Assembly (NCBI RefSeq): GCF_000741255.1
Contig: NZ_JGZB01000003.1
Span: 1-64,000, forward strand
Reading direction: 5' to 3'
DNA from: Bifidobacterium magnum
GTDB taxonomy: Bacteria > Actinomycetota > Actinomycetes > Actinomycetales > Bifidobacteriaceae
DNA: 64,000 nt
The position numbers and the translations under genes were made by a program. Positions 35,253-44,577 of this stretch are shown one piece after another. Numbering within the stretch: the first letter of the stretch is position 1; every line of letters starts with the position of its first letter. The notes below the pieces were generated by a model that saw nothing but the letters and a program-made list of their open reading frames with translations, did no database searches and had not been told where the DNA came from.

Positions 35253-35280
35253 TTTTATCTAATTAATCTGTCCGTATAGT
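35253..35280 (+). promoter_or_regulatory. candidate promoter of oppA
   Basis: TTTTAT (35253-35258) and TATAGT (35275-35280) are 16 bases apart. The inverted repeat at 35283-35308 starts just after the -10 box, a place where a repressor could block transcription. Confidence 0.4.
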
Positions 35281-35282
35281 GT

Positions 35283-35308
35283 CTGCATATTCAACATGAA
35301 CTATGCAG
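35283..35308. repeat. inverted repeat just downstream of the oppA -10 box
   Basis: CTGCATA and TATGCAG are exact arms with a 12-base spacer. The position overlaps the expected transcription start. Confidence 0.4.
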
Positions 35309-35541
35309 TATAGGGATTCATGAAAACGTTGAAATTACGCCAATCTTAGAAATTTTTGTGCATAAAAAGTAAATAAATTATGAAAAAATATGGATATTTT
35401 GATTTATCTGTGGCTAAAGCAACCGAAGTAATGCACAATAATGCATATTCAATGAGGGGGACAGTCTCAAACAACCTGACTCTCTTATGCGAATAGTGAA
35501 TCATCTTGATTTCACTAGCACAACATTGAAGGAGACTAACA

Positions 35542-37170
35542 ATGAAGAAGAGAGCAATCGCTCTTGTCGCTGCGGCAGCGGCGCTGGGCATGATGCTCGG
35601 CGGCTGTGGCGCCAGTGGCGGCGACAACAACGCGGCCAGCGGCAACATCACCGCTTATGGCTCCGAACCGCAGAATCCGCTCATCCCGGGCAACATCAAC
35701 GAAACGGGCGGCGGCAAGATCATCGACCTGCTGTTCTCGCGCCTTGTGTCGTTCGACGCTGAAGGCAACCCGGAGAACGAAGTGGCCGACTCGATCACGC
35801 CGAACGACGACGCTACCGAATACACGATCAAGCTCAAGGACGGCTGGAAGTTCACGGACGGCACCGACGTCACCGCCGAATCCTTCACGAAGGCTTGGAG
35901 CTACGTGGCGAACGTGAAGAACGCCCAGCTCAACTCCTCGTTCATGTCCGGCATCAAGGGCTATGACGAACTGCAGAGCGACAACGCCAAGGAAGGCGAC
36001 CAGCTTTCCGGCCTGCAGGTGGTCAACGACCACGAATTCAAGGTCGCACTGAACGCCCCGGACTCCGTGTTCCCGATCGAAATCGGTTACTCGGCCTTCT
36101 CCCCGCTGCCGGAATCCTTCTACAAGGATCCGAAGGCCTTCGGCGAAGACCCGGTGGGCAACGGCCCGTACAAGTTCGACAAGTGGAGCCACGATTCCGA
36201 AATCTCCCTGACGAAGAACGCCGACTACAAGGGCAACAACGCCGCCAAGAACGACGGCATCACGTTCAAGATCTACACCGATCCGGACTCCGCCTACGCG
36301 GACGTGCAGGCCGGCAACCTCGACGTGATGGACACCGTGCCGAGTTCCGCCACGAAGACCTTCGAAAAGGACACTTCCATCAAGGCGTACAACAAGGCCG
36401 GTTCCTCCTTCCAGTCCTTCACGATCCCGTGCTCGCTTGAGCACTGGGTGTGCGGCACCGAGGAAGGTAACCTGCGTCGCCAGGCCCTGTCCAAGGCCAT
36501 CGACCGCGAATCCATCGTGAGCAAGGTGCTCAACGGTGTCGGCACTGTCGCCACCGATTTCTCCGCTCCGGTGATCAACGGTTACAGCAAGGACCTCAAG
36601 GGCTCCGACGTGCTCAAGTACAACCCGGACGAAGCCAAGGACCTGTGGGCCAAGGCCGACGCCATCAGCAAGTACTCCGGCACGCTCACCTTCTCCTACA
36701 ACGCCGATGGTGGCGCCAAGCCGGTGTACGACGCCATTGTCAACTCCGTGAACAACACGCTCAACATTGGCGCCAAGGCCAACCCGGTCGCGACCTTCGC
36801 ACAGTTCCGTTCGGACATCACCGACGGCAAGATGACCGGCGCCTTCCGTACGGGCTGGCAGGCGGATTACCCGTCCATCCAGAACTATCTGTACCCGCTG
36901 TACGACTCGGCCGCAGCTGACGGCCACGGCTCCAACGACGGCAACTTCAAGAACGCCCAGTTCGACGAGCTGTGCGCCAAGGCCGCCGCCGCGACCAGCA
37001 CCGAGGAAGCCAACGACCTGTACCACCAGGCCGAAGAGATCCTGTTCGTGCAGCTGCCGGCAATCCCGCTGTACTACAGCAACGCCGACGGCGTGTGCGC
37101 CAAGAACATCGACGGTTTCGCCATGAACTGGCAGAACGTCCCGATCTACACGCAGCTGACGCGTTCCTGA
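35542..37170 (+). CDS. oppA: oligopeptide ABC transporter substrate-binding lipoprotein
   Basis: This 542-residue protein binds peptides outside the cell. A lipoprotein signal peptide MKKRAIALVAAAAALG ends in the lipobox LGGC with Cys at 22. The mature part is SBP family 5: SEPQNPLIPGN, then VADSITPNDDATEYTIKLKDGWKFTDGT, GNGPYKFDKW, and a C-terminal GWQADYPSIQNYLYPLYD. Codon bias is strong, as for an abundant protein. GAAGGAGACT precedes the ATG. It ends at its own terminator hairpins, so oppBCDF are made at lower level from a separate promoter. Confidence 0.93.
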   Translation: MKKRAIALVAAAAALGMMLGGCGASGGDNNAASGNITAYGSEPQNPLIPGNINETGGGKIIDLLFSRLVSFDAEGNPENEVADSITPNDDATEYTIKLKDGWKFTDGTDVTAESFTKAWSYVANVKNAQLNSSFMSGIKGYDELQSDNAKEGDQLSGLQVVNDHEFKVALNAPDSVFPIEIGYSAFSPLPESFYKDPKAFGEDPVGNGPYKFDKWSHDSEISLTKNADYKGNNAAKNDGITFKIYTDPDSAYADVQAGNLDVMDTVPSSATKTFEKDTSIKAYNKAGSSFQSFTIPCSLEHWVCGTEEGNLRRQALSKAIDRESIVSKVLNGVGTVATDFSAPVINGYSKDLKGSDVLKYNPDEAKDLWAKADAISKYSGTLTFSYNADGGAKPVYDAIVNSVNNTLNIGAKANPVATFAQFRSDITDGKMTGAFRTGWQADYPSIQNYLYPLYDSAAADGHGSNDGNFKNAQFDELCAKAAAATSTEEANDLYHQAEEILFVQLPAIPLYYSNADGVCAKNIDGFAMNWQNVPIYTQLTRS

Positions 37171-37179
37171 TCGGTTCGT

Positions 37180-37205
37180 GACACGCCTTCGTTCGAGGGC
37201 GTGTC
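37180..37205 (+). terminator. hairpin after oppA
   Basis: GACACGCC and GGCGTGTC are exact arms with a 10-base loop 10 bases after the stop. No T-run follows, so it may stabilise the oppA 3' end rather than terminate. Confidence 0.5.
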
Positions 37206-37230
37206 GTGACATGTTCTCAACTTGGCGAGG

Positions 37231-37257
37231 GGCGGAACGATACGTCGTTCCGCCTTT
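37231..37257 (+). terminator. terminator after oppA
   Basis: GGCGGAACGA and TCGTTCCGCC form a 10-base stem with a TACG loop and end in TTT. Confidence 0.7.
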
Positions 37258-37672
37258 CGCATATCGAAATCCAAATGGCGAAGGGAATGGGCGGTAGTCA
37301 TGCGTGATGGCGATGCCTAGCGGGGGATTTCATAAATAATTGTAAAATTTTTGTTAAAAACCGGAAAAAGATCGGTTCATAAAAAATCATCGGAAAACTG
37401 TTTGCATGGCAAATGCAGTAAAAAACTTGATTTGGAGCCTTGTACGGGGGCATGGTTTACTAGGTTTCCAAATCGTCCCGAATGCGCACCATACGTGAGG
37501 ATGTTGCAATAATTAGGGAGAATACAGGAAATAGTATGGGGTTAATTCCACCCATGGAGTAGACTGGCGGGGAACTTTACTGATCCCTTTCAAGTATTTC
37601 GGTTCTTTTCAATGTAGAGTCGAAAAAAATACTGAAAGACGTGGTCTACAAAGGAAGAATAAGGAGCAACCA
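37258..37672. other. AT-rich intergenic region before oppB
   Basis: About 415 bases without a gene. It carries A/T tracts around 37330-37400 and a possible -10 TAGAGT at 37615-37620. The ribosome-binding site AAGGAGCAACC is just before oppB. No clear terminator, riboswitch or reading frame is seen. It probably holds an independent oppBCDF promoter. Confidence 0.5.
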
Positions 37673-38599
37673 ATGGGAAAATATCTTCTGCGACGCATTT
37701 TGCAGATGATCCCCGTGGTTCTTGGTACGACGCTGTTGGTATACGCGCTCGTATTCGCTTTGCCGGGTGATCCGGTCAAGGCGATGTTCGGCGATAAGCC
37801 CGTGAATGAGGCAGTGGCCGCCCAGATCCGCGCAGAATACAATCTGGACAAACCATTTATAATCCAGTATCTGCTGTTCTTGAAGAACGCATTGACACTC
37901 AACTTTGGTGAGACTTTCTCCGGTCAGCCGGTGATCAGCGAAATTGCCCGCGCATTCCCGGTGACTATCAAGCTGGCCCTGATGGCGTTCTGCTTCGAAG
38001 CTATTTTCGGTGTGGTCTTCGGTGCCATTTCCGGCCTGAAGAAGGGCAAGTGGTACGATTCGGTGATCCTGATCGTCTCGCTGCTGCTCATCTCGGTACC
38101 AACGTTCGTTACCGGTTTCGTGGGCCAGTATGTGCTGGGCGTTCAGCTGCGCATCTTCCCGGTGACCGCAGGCTCGAACCCCGGATTCTTTGACTTGTTG
38201 ATGCCTGCGATGGTGCTGGGCTCGGTATCCATGGCGTATATCATCCGCCTGTCCCGTTCCGAAATTTCCACGAACATCCCGCAGGACTACGTGCGCACCG
38301 CCCGTGCAAAGGGTATGAGCAACACGTCGGTCACGTTCCGTCACATCCTGCGCAACTCCATGATTCCTGTGGTCACCTACCTGGGCCAGGATCTGGGCGC
38401 GCTTATGGGCGGCGCCATGGTGACCGAACAGATCTTCAACATCCACGGCGTCGGTTACCTGACGTACCAGAGCATCCTGAAGGGCGAAGCCAACATGGTC
38501 GTGTCGATCGTGACGCTGCTGACGCTCGTGTTCGTGGTGTGCAACCTTGTTGTCGATATGCTCTACGCGGCGCTCGATCCGCGTATTCGTTACGCGTGA
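37673..38599 (+). CDS. oppB: oligopeptide ABC transporter permease OppB
   Basis: This 308-residue inner-membrane protein has MGKYLLRRILQMIPVVLGTTLLVYAL as its first helix region and six predicted membrane segments. The ATPase-docking EAA loop is YVRTARAKGMSNTSVTFRHILRNSM. The length and order match OppB/DppB. AAGGAGCAACC lies before the ATG. It is 15 bases upstream of oppC. Confidence 0.95.
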   Translation: MGKYLLRRILQMIPVVLGTTLLVYALVFALPGDPVKAMFGDKPVNEAVAAQIRAEYNLDKPFIIQYLLFLKNALTLNFGETFSGQPVISEIARAFPVTIKLALMAFCFEAIFGVVFGAISGLKKGKWYDSVILIVSLLLISVPTFVTGFVGQYVLGVQLRIFPVTAGSNPGFFDLLMPAMVLGSVSMAYIIRLSRSEISTNIPQDYVRTARAKGMSNTSVTFRHILRNSMIPVVTYLGQDLGALMGGAMVTEQIFNIHGVGYLTYQSILKGEANMVVSIVTLLTLVFVVCNLVVDMLYAALDPRIRYA

Positions 38600-38614
38600 G
38601 AGTGAGGAAGAATT

Positions 38615-39577
38615 TTGGCACAGAATATTGACTCTGTTAGGACTTTGCCGGGCCAGGAGCGTTACGTGGCGTCCATTGAGGAGACGCCGCTGCTGAAAGT
38701 CGATTCCGTCGACGAATCCGCTCCGGCCACGAGCATGTGGGCCGACGCGTGGCGTACGCTGCGCCGTAACCCCTTGTTCATCATTTCCGGCATCTTGATC
38801 GTCTTTATCGTGTTTGTGGCTCTGTTCCCGGGCGTGTTCACGCGCGAGAACCCGAACTACTGCACGCTGGAAAACTCGTTGGGCGCCGCTTCCTCCGGCC
38901 ACCCGTTCGGTTTTGATCTCCAGGGCTGCGACGTGTATGCGCGCGTGGTCTACGGTACGCGCACCTCGCTGAGCGTGGGCATCCTTTCCACGTTGATCGT
39001 CGTGTTCTTCGGCTCGCTGGTCGGCGCCATCGCAGGTTTCTGCGGCGGCTGGGTCGACGCGGTGCTGAGCCGTATCGTGGATATCTTCATGGCCATCCCT
39101 ATGCTGCTGGGCGCCATCGTGGTGCTGCAGATGTTCCGTACTTCGGAATCCATTTGGAAGGTCGTGCTCGTGCTGGCGCTGTTCGGCTGGGTCTCCGTGG
39201 CCCGTATCGCGCGAAGCGCCGTGCTGAGTACCAAGAACCTTGAGTTCAACACGGCTTCCACCGCATTGGGCTCCACCCCGATGCGCAACCTGTTCCGCCA
39301 CATCATCCCGAACTCGCTGGCCCCGATCATCGTGATCGCGACCACGTCGCTCGGTTCCTACATCGTGTCCGAAGCTACGCTGAGCTTCCTTGGTATCGGC
39401 CTGCCGACCACCACGGTCAGCTGGGGCGGCGACATCTCCAACGCCCAGTCCCTGCTGCGCACCGATCCGATGGTGCTGTTCTACCCGTCGGTGGCCCTGG
39501 CCATTACGGTGCTCGCCTTCATCATGATGGGCGACGCCGTCAAGGATGCCCTCGACCCGAAGAGCCGTACGGCGTGA
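38615..39577 (+). CDS. oppC: oligopeptide ABC transporter permease OppC
   Basis: This 320-residue permease has a cytoplasmic N-terminus of about 50 residues, a first membrane helix at about 55-75, the GTRTSLSVGILSTLIVVFFG segment, and EAA loop FNTASTALGSTPMRNLFRHI. The start codon is TTG at 38615, supported by GAGGAAGAA. Together with OppB it forms the channel. Confidence 0.94.
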   Translation: MAQNIDSVRTLPGQERYVASIEETPLLKVDSVDESAPATSMWADAWRTLRRNPLFIISGILIVFIVFVALFPGVFTRENPNYCTLENSLGAASSGHPFGFDLQGCDVYARVVYGTRTSLSVGILSTLIVVFFGSLVGAIAGFCGGWVDAVLSRIVDIFMAIPMLLGAIVVLQMFRTSESIWKVVLVLALFGWVSVARIARSAVLSTKNLEFNTASTALGSTPMRNLFRHIIPNSLAPIIVIATTSLGSYIVSEATLSFLGIGLPTTTVSWGGDISNAQSLLRTDPMVLFYPSVALAITVLAFIMMGDAVKDALDPKSRTA

Positions 39578-39590
39578 GTGAGGAGTGGCA

Positions 39591-41672
39591 ATGACTGAAT
39601 CGAACAATGTAAAGGCGTCGGAAGTGTCTAGCGCATCAACTTCTACCAATAGCCGTATCGCGACCGCGGACCAGCTGCACGAACAGCAGCTCGCCCAAGG
39701 CCCGCTGCTGGAGGTCAAGGACCTGCAGGTGGACTTTACGTCCGACACGGGCAAGGCCATCCACGCGGTGACCGACTCCTCCTTCAGCGTGTACCCGGGC
39801 CAGTGGGTCGCCATCGTGGGCGAATCCGGTTCCGGCAAGTCCACGTCCGCCATGGCGTGCCTCGGCCTGCTGCCGGGCACGGGCCATGTGGTGGGCGGCT
39901 CCATCAAGCTGGACGGCGAGGAAATCTCCGGATGGAAGCCGAAGGAGTTCGTCAAGATCCGCGGTTCCAAGATGGGCCTTGTGCCGCAGGACCCGATGAG
40001 CAACTTGAACCCGGTGTGGCGTATCGGCACCCAGGTCAAGGAATCGCTTGTCGCCAACAACATGGACGTTTCCCACGAGAAGCGATCCAAGCTCTCCAAG
40101 GCGCTGGCCGACACGAGCGTGCAGCTCAAAGATGAAGGCGATGAAACCTTCATCGGTTCCAAGGAACTGCCGCAGCTGCTCGAGGCCGCCGAAAAGGCGC
40201 TGGTGGAAACCGGTTGCGAAGGCGCCAAGCTGGAAAAGGCCATGGCCGACTTCCGTACGGACTGGGTTGCCGGTTCCGAGACGCGTTGGCGTGTGGCCGA
40301 CGACCTGATGCGTTATGGCGTCAAGGACGACGACGCTTGGTATATCGCCAAGAAGTACGTCACGGGCTCCACCATGGAAGACCGTATCGCGGGCCTGCTG
40401 TCCGAAGCCGGCCTGCCGGACGCCGCCACGCGCGCCCGCCAGTTCCCGCACGAGTTCTCTGGCGGCATGCGCCAGCGCGCGCTGATCGCCATCGGTCTGG
40501 CATGCCGTCCTGAGCTGCTGATCGCCGACGAACCGACGTCCGCACTGGACGTGACCGTGCAGAAGAAGATCCTCGACCACCTGCGCATGCTCACCGATTC
40601 TTTGGGCACCGCCGTGCTGTTCATTACGCACGATTTGGGTCTGGCCGCCGAGCGCGCCCAGCACATCGTCGTGATGTACAAGGGCCGTGTCGTGGAATCC
40701 GGCCCGTCGCTGGAAGTGCTGCAGCATCCGCAGCACCCGTACACGAAGCGTCTCGTGGCCGCGGCCCCGTCGCTGGCGTCGCAGCGCATCGTGTCCGTCA
40801 AGGAACACGGCGGCGACGCTTCCGCGATCATGGAGCACAAGGTCGATACTGCCAAGCTCGAGGCCAACGACACGATCATCGACGTGGAGCACCTGACCAA
40901 GGAATTCAAGCTGCCGCGCCGCAAGGAACTGTTCAAGGCAGTGGACGACGTGAGCTTCAAGCTCAAGCGCGGCACCACGCTGGCGATTGTGGGCGAATCC
41001 GGTTCGGGCAAGTCCACCGTGGCCAACATGTGCCTGAAGCTGCTGGAGCCCACGAGCGGCAAGGTGCTTTATGACGGCCAGGACATCGCCAACTTCAAGG
41101 GCAAGTCCTTGCTTGACTTCCGCCGCCACGTGCAGCCCGTCTTCCAGAACCCGTACGGTTCGCTTGATCCGATGTACTCGATCTTCCGTTCCATCGAGGA
41201 GCCGTTGCATATTCACGGCATTGGCGACAAGAAGAGCCGCGCAGCTCGTGTGCGCGAGCTGCTCGACATGGTGGAACTTCCGGAATCCGTGATGGGCCGC
41301 TACCCGAACGAGCTTTCCGGCGGCCAGCGCCAGCGTATCGCCATCGCGCGCGCCATGGCGTTGAACCCTGACGTCATCGTGTGCGACGAGGCCGTGTCCG
41401 CACTGGACGTGCTCGTCCAGGACCAGGTGTTGCAGCTGCTGAACGACCTGCAGGCGGAACGTGGTCTGAGCTACCTGTTCATTACGCACGATTTGGCCGT
41501 AGTTCGCCAGATCGCGGACGATGTGGTGGTTATGCAGCACGGCAAGCTCGTGGAGCACGGCACCACGGACCAGGTGTTCAACAACCCGCAGAAGCAGTAC
41601 ACCCGCGACCTGCTTGACGCCATTCCTGGCGGCAAGCTGGAGCTCGGCGTGGATCTCGCCGACAAGAAGTGA
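39591..41672 (+). CDS. oligopeptide ABC transporter ATPase, OppD-OppF fusion
   Basis: A single 693-residue chain holds both nucleotide-binding domains that are separate OppD and OppF in many bacteria. Domain 1 has GESGSGKST near 77-85, Q-loop VPQDPMSNLNPV near 131, signature FSGGMRQR near 289-296 and DEPTSALD. Domain 2 has GESGSGKSTVANM near 467, Q-loop VFQNPYGSLDPMYSIF, signature LSGGQRQR near 576 and DEAVSALD. Between Q-loop and signature domain 1 has about 155 residues, against roughly 60 in typical OppD, so about 95 extra residues sit in its helical subdomain. ATG at 39591 has GAGGAG upstream. A terminator follows. Confidence 0.92.
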   Translation: MTESNNVKASEVSSASTSTNSRIATADQLHEQQLAQGPLLEVKDLQVDFTSDTGKAIHAVTDSSFSVYPGQWVAIVGESGSGKSTSAMACLGLLPGTGHVVGGSIKLDGEEISGWKPKEFVKIRGSKMGLVPQDPMSNLNPVWRIGTQVKESLVANNMDVSHEKRSKLSKALADTSVQLKDEGDETFIGSKELPQLLEAAEKALVETGCEGAKLEKAMADFRTDWVAGSETRWRVADDLMRYGVKDDDAWYIAKKYVTGSTMEDRIAGLLSEAGLPDAATRARQFPHEFSGGMRQRALIAIGLACRPELLIADEPTSALDVTVQKKILDHLRMLTDSLGTAVLFITHDLGLAAERAQHIVVMYKGRVVESGPSLEVLQHPQHPYTKRLVAAAPSLASQRIVSVKEHGGDASAIMEHKVDTAKLEANDTIIDVEHLTKEFKLPRRKELFKAVDDVSFKLKRGTTLAIVGESGSGKSTVANMCLKLLEPTSGKVLYDGQDIANFKGKSLLDFRRHVQPVFQNPYGSLDPMYSIFRSIEEPLHIHGIGDKKSRAARVRELLDMVELPESVMGRYPNELSGGQRQRIAIARAMALNPDVIVCDEAVSALDVLVQDQVLQLLNDLQAERGLSYLFITHDLAVVRQIADDVVVMQHGKLVEHGTTDQVFNNPQKQYTRDLLDAIPGGKLELGVDLADKK

Positions 41673-41716
41673 GCGATCCGCTTACGTAGCGCCGTTTCAT
41701 ACGGACGCATTCTTAT

Positions 41717-41746
41717 GGGAGGACGACAAGTCGTCCTCCTTTTTTA
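41717..41746 (+). terminator. intrinsic terminator of the opp operon
   Basis: GGAGGACGA and TCGTCCTCC form an exact 9-base stem around CAAG, followed by seven T. Confidence 0.88.
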
Positions 41747-41865
41747 TATTCTTATATTTTCATTTTTTATATTGCGGACGTCGTCGTCAGCGAATTTTCA
41801 GTACTTCTCTATGGAGCGTGCAGATTCTGTCAGAAAAATCACGGCCGATTGCGCGGTTGCGCTGG

Positions 41866-41871
41866 TAATGT
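41866..41871 (+). promoter_or_regulatory. -10 box of a predicted leaderless xth mRNA
   Basis: TAATGT, then CGGCAAC, then ATG at 41879. Confidence 0.4.
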
Positions 41872-41878
41872 CGGCAAC

Positions 41879-42745
41879 ATGACTATGAGTATCGCAACCG
41901 TCAATTTGAACGGAATTCGCGCTTCCCAGCGCAAGGGATTTGAACAGTGGCTCGACGAATACACGCCGGATATTGTGGCGTTGCAGGAAACGCGCGCCCC
42001 ACAGGACGTACTGGACGACCTGTTCGCCACATACGCGAACGACTACGCGTCGGAAGGCAAAATCGCGTCGGCCGACGACCTGGCCCGCATGGACGAGGTA
42101 TGCCGCATCAAGGGCCGCGCCGGAGTGGGACTGCTCACGGATTACCAAGTGACGGACAAGCGGTACGGACTGGCGACACTGCCGTCCGACGACGACGTGG
42201 ACACGGGTCGATGGATCGAAATGGATGTCGTGACGCCCGACAACCACAATCTCACGGTCTGCTGCGTGTACAATCACGCGGGCGATGTGAAATCCCCTGA
42301 AAAAATGGCGCAGAAATACCGTTTCCTCGACGCGATGATGGTGAGGTTCGACCAACTGTCCAAGATCGCGGCCGAAGGAGGCAACCAGGCCGTGGTAATG
42401 GGCGACTTCAATATTGCGCACACCACGCTCGATTTGAAGGACTGGAAGCGCAACGAGACACACAACGGCTTCCTGCCTGAGGAACGCGCATACATCGACC
42501 GCATCATCAACGAATACCATTTCGTGGACGTCACGCGCCGCCTGGCCGGAGACGTGCAGGGACCGTACACGTGGTGGAGCCAGCGCGGACGCGCCTTCGA
42601 CAACAACGCCGGCTGGCGCATCGACTACCAGTTCGCCACCACGGAATTGGCCGCCACGGCGCAAACGTTCTCCGTGGACAAGTCGGGCACCTATAACACG
42701 CGTTGGAGCGACCATGCGCCATTGACAATCACCTATGATTTTTGA
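41879..42745 (+). CDS. xth: exodeoxyribonuclease III / AP endonuclease
   Basis: This 288-residue Mg-dependent enzyme cuts DNA at abasic sites. It has the EEP-fold motifs SIATVNLNGIRASQ, DIVALQETRAP with the metal Glu, MGDFNIAHTTLDLK with catalytic Asp and Asn, WWSQRGRAFDNNAGWRIDY, and the final SDHAPLT with the His. ATG at 41879 lies 7 bases after a TAATGT box; no Shine-Dalgarno is evident. Confidence 0.93.
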   Translation: MTMSIATVNLNGIRASQRKGFEQWLDEYTPDIVALQETRAPQDVLDDLFATYANDYASEGKIASADDLARMDEVCRIKGRAGVGLLTDYQVTDKRYGLATLPSDDDVDTGRWIEMDVVTPDNHNLTVCCVYNHAGDVKSPEKMAQKYRFLDAMMVRFDQLSKIAAEGGNQAVVMGDFNIAHTTLDLKDWKRNETHNGFLPEERAYIDRIINEYHFVDVTRRLAGDVQGPYTWWSQRGRAFDNNAGWRIDYQFATTELAATAQTFSVDKSGTYNTRWSDHAPLTITYDF

Positions 42746-42870
42746 TCCACTCGCGCGCACGCCCGTTTCCTTGCGAAATCTTGACGAGGGGACGCCAGCG
42801 TACCGCGCCTGTTGGTGTTAGTCTGGTGAACGACGTGAATTGCGTACCGCGAATATGAAACGAGGAACTG

Positions 42871-43758
42871 ATGGGACTGTTCGGTTTCGGTAAAAAGAAG
42901 AAGCAGCAGCAGGATGAGGCCGGCAACGTAGCCGAGGAAACCCTCGAAACTGCGCACGAAGACGCTCAAGAAACCGCCGATGAATCCGTAGAAAATGAAG
43001 CGCTGGCCAAGGCCGGCATGGAAACGATGGACAGTGACGAGCCGTCGGTCAGCATGGAATATGTGGGCCGCGGCGAAATGGTCGGTCCGTGGGATGTGGA
43101 CGACGAAGCCGCCCCGGACTATGACGAGTACCTGTCGCTTGGCTCGTACTATCTGCCGTTCGTGCCGGGCATGTCGCTGCGCATCAAGGCCAACCGCGCC
43201 ACGCGCGAAGTGCTGGGCAGCACGATGACGCTGGGGGCCAGCAGCGTGGAAGTGGAAGCGTTCGCCGCGCCCAAGACGTTGGGACTGTGGGACGATGTGC
43301 GCGCCGACTTACTGGAAGCCAACCCGCAGGCCAGCGAGCAGCAGGGCAAGTTCGGCACCGAAGTGCTGCTGCCTGTAACCGTCAAAAGCGGCAAAACCGT
43401 GATGACACGCATTGTGGGCGTGGACGGCCCGCGCTGGATGCTGCGCGGCATTTTCTCCGGCAACGCCGCCACCGACGAGGACAGCGAAGAAGCCAAGACG
43501 CTCAACGAGTTCTTCGCCAACATCGTGGTGGAGCGTGGTGACGCGCCGCTCGCTCCGCGCGACCTGATCCCGATGAGCGCGCCGATGACGCCCAACGAGC
43601 GTCGCGAAGCGGCCAAGAACGCCCAAGGCGCACAAGACGTCAACGGTTCCAACCCGTTGAACGATAATGATCCGCTTAAGGGACCGCTGAGCTCCGACCA
43701 CGAGACGGAAGTGAAAACCACGCTGTCGCGCGGTCCGATGTTCTCCGAACTGCGCTAA
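42871..43758 (+). CDS. DUF3710 domain protein
   Basis: This 295-residue cytoplasmic protein starts with MGLFGFGKKKKQQQDE and an acidic linker. Then comes a DUF3710 core at about 90-235: RIKANRATREVLGSTMTL, WDDVRADLLEANPQASEQ, and GVDGPRWMLRGIFSGNAA. Actinobacteria keep this family next to DUF3159 and a TrmA-type enzyme, as here. Its function is not established. AGGAACTG precedes the ATG. It ends 9 bases before the next gene. Confidence 0.85.
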   Translation: MGLFGFGKKKKQQQDEAGNVAEETLETAHEDAQETADESVENEALAKAGMETMDSDEPSVSMEYVGRGEMVGPWDVDDEAAPDYDEYLSLGSYYLPFVPGMSLRIKANRATREVLGSTMTLGASSVEVEAFAAPKTLGLWDDVRADLLEANPQASEQQGKFGTEVLLPVTVKSGKTVMTRIVGVDGPRWMLRGIFSGNAATDEDSEEAKTLNEFFANIVVERGDAPLAPRDLIPMSAPMTPNERREAAKNAQGAQDVNGSNPLNDNDPLKGPLSSDHETEVKTTLSRGPMFSELR

Positions 43759-43767
43759 GGGGCGCGC

Positions 43768-44526
43768 GTGGCTCAATCAACTTCCCGGACCGGCAAACGA
43801 ACCGGTCTGGGCGCGTTGGCAAGCGCGGACAGCGACGACTTTTCCATTATCGACGCCATCGGCGGCCCGCGCGGCGTGGTCGAATCCATGCTGCCGGGCG
43901 TCGTATTCGTGGTGATGTTCATCATTACGAGCAACTTGCAGCTGACCGTGCTCGTTTCGGCGCTGTTGGCCGTATTGCAGGTCATCGTGCGCCTGATCCA
44001 ACGCCAGTCGATTATGGGGGCGCTTTCAGGATTGCTCGCCGTGGCCATCTGCCTGATCTGGGCATGGAAAAGCAACGATGCGCGCAACTATTACATGCTC
44101 GGTTTCATTACGAACGGCGCCTATATCGTGGTGTTGCTCGTGTCACTGGCCGTGCATGTGCCGGGACTGGGATTCGTCATCGAATTCATCCGTACGCTTC
44201 CCACGGAACACTACCGCCAATGGCTCAACGGCTGGCGGTCGGACAAGCCGCTTATGAAGGCATACACCACAATTACCTGGCTATGGATCGCCCTGTTCGC
44301 GCTGCGCCTTGCCGTACAAGTGCCGCTTTATGCGACCGACCAGGTGGGATGGCTCGGTGTTTCGCGCCTGATTATGGGCATCCCGTTCTGGGCGCTCGCC
44401 ATCTGGGTGTCATTCCTTATTGTGGCCAATCCCATGCATGAGCGTAAGATTCGAATGAAGCAACAGGAATCGCTGCGCGCCGAGTCGGAGCATTCCGGGC
44501 ATTCGGACCATACGGAGCATGAGTAA
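43768..44526 (+). CDS. DUF3159 membrane protein
   Basis: This 252-residue protein has IIDAIGGPRGVVESMLPGVVFVVMF, the usual start of DUF3159, and five or six membrane segments between about 42 and 225. The tail is charged and His/Ser/Glu rich. The start is GTG at 43768 with AAGGGGCG upstream. It is probably translated with the DUF3710 gene. Function is unknown. Confidence 0.85.
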   Translation: MAQSTSRTGKRTGLGALASADSDDFSIIDAIGGPRGVVESMLPGVVFVVMFIITSNLQLTVLVSALLAVLQVIVRLIQRQSIMGALSGLLAVAICLIWAWKSNDARNYYMLGFITNGAYIVVLLVSLAVHVPGLGFVIEFIRTLPTEHYRQWLNGWRSDKPLMKAYTTITWLWIALFALRLAVQVPLYATDQVGWLGVSRLIMGIPFWALAIWVSFLIVANPMHERKIRMKQQESLRAESEHSGHSDHTEHE

Positions 44527-44577
44527 ACGGCGCCGCCCGCATACGGGCGAGGCCGCAAATATAGGGAGAACTAGGGC

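Larger units (their letters stand above)
35102..35541. other. 440-base AT-rich intergenic region between xerC and oppA
   Basis: No gene is seen here. It is far richer in A and T than its flanks and holds the oppA control region: a TGTGA-N6-TCACA palindrome at 35195-35210, TTTTAT-16-TATAGT at 35253-35280, and a 7-base inverted repeat CTGCATA/TATGCAG at 35283-35308. About 260 bases of leader follow before the oppA start, with no T-run hairpin. xerC transcription starts at the left edge; TACAGT at 35131-35136 on the minus strand is a candidate -10 box. Confidence 0.6.

Noticed and set aside
37646..40243. Long open frame of 865 codons on the minus strand over oppB, oppC and oppDF
   Set aside because: It is antisense to three clear genes and its composition is that of a GC-rich shadow frame without recognisable domains.
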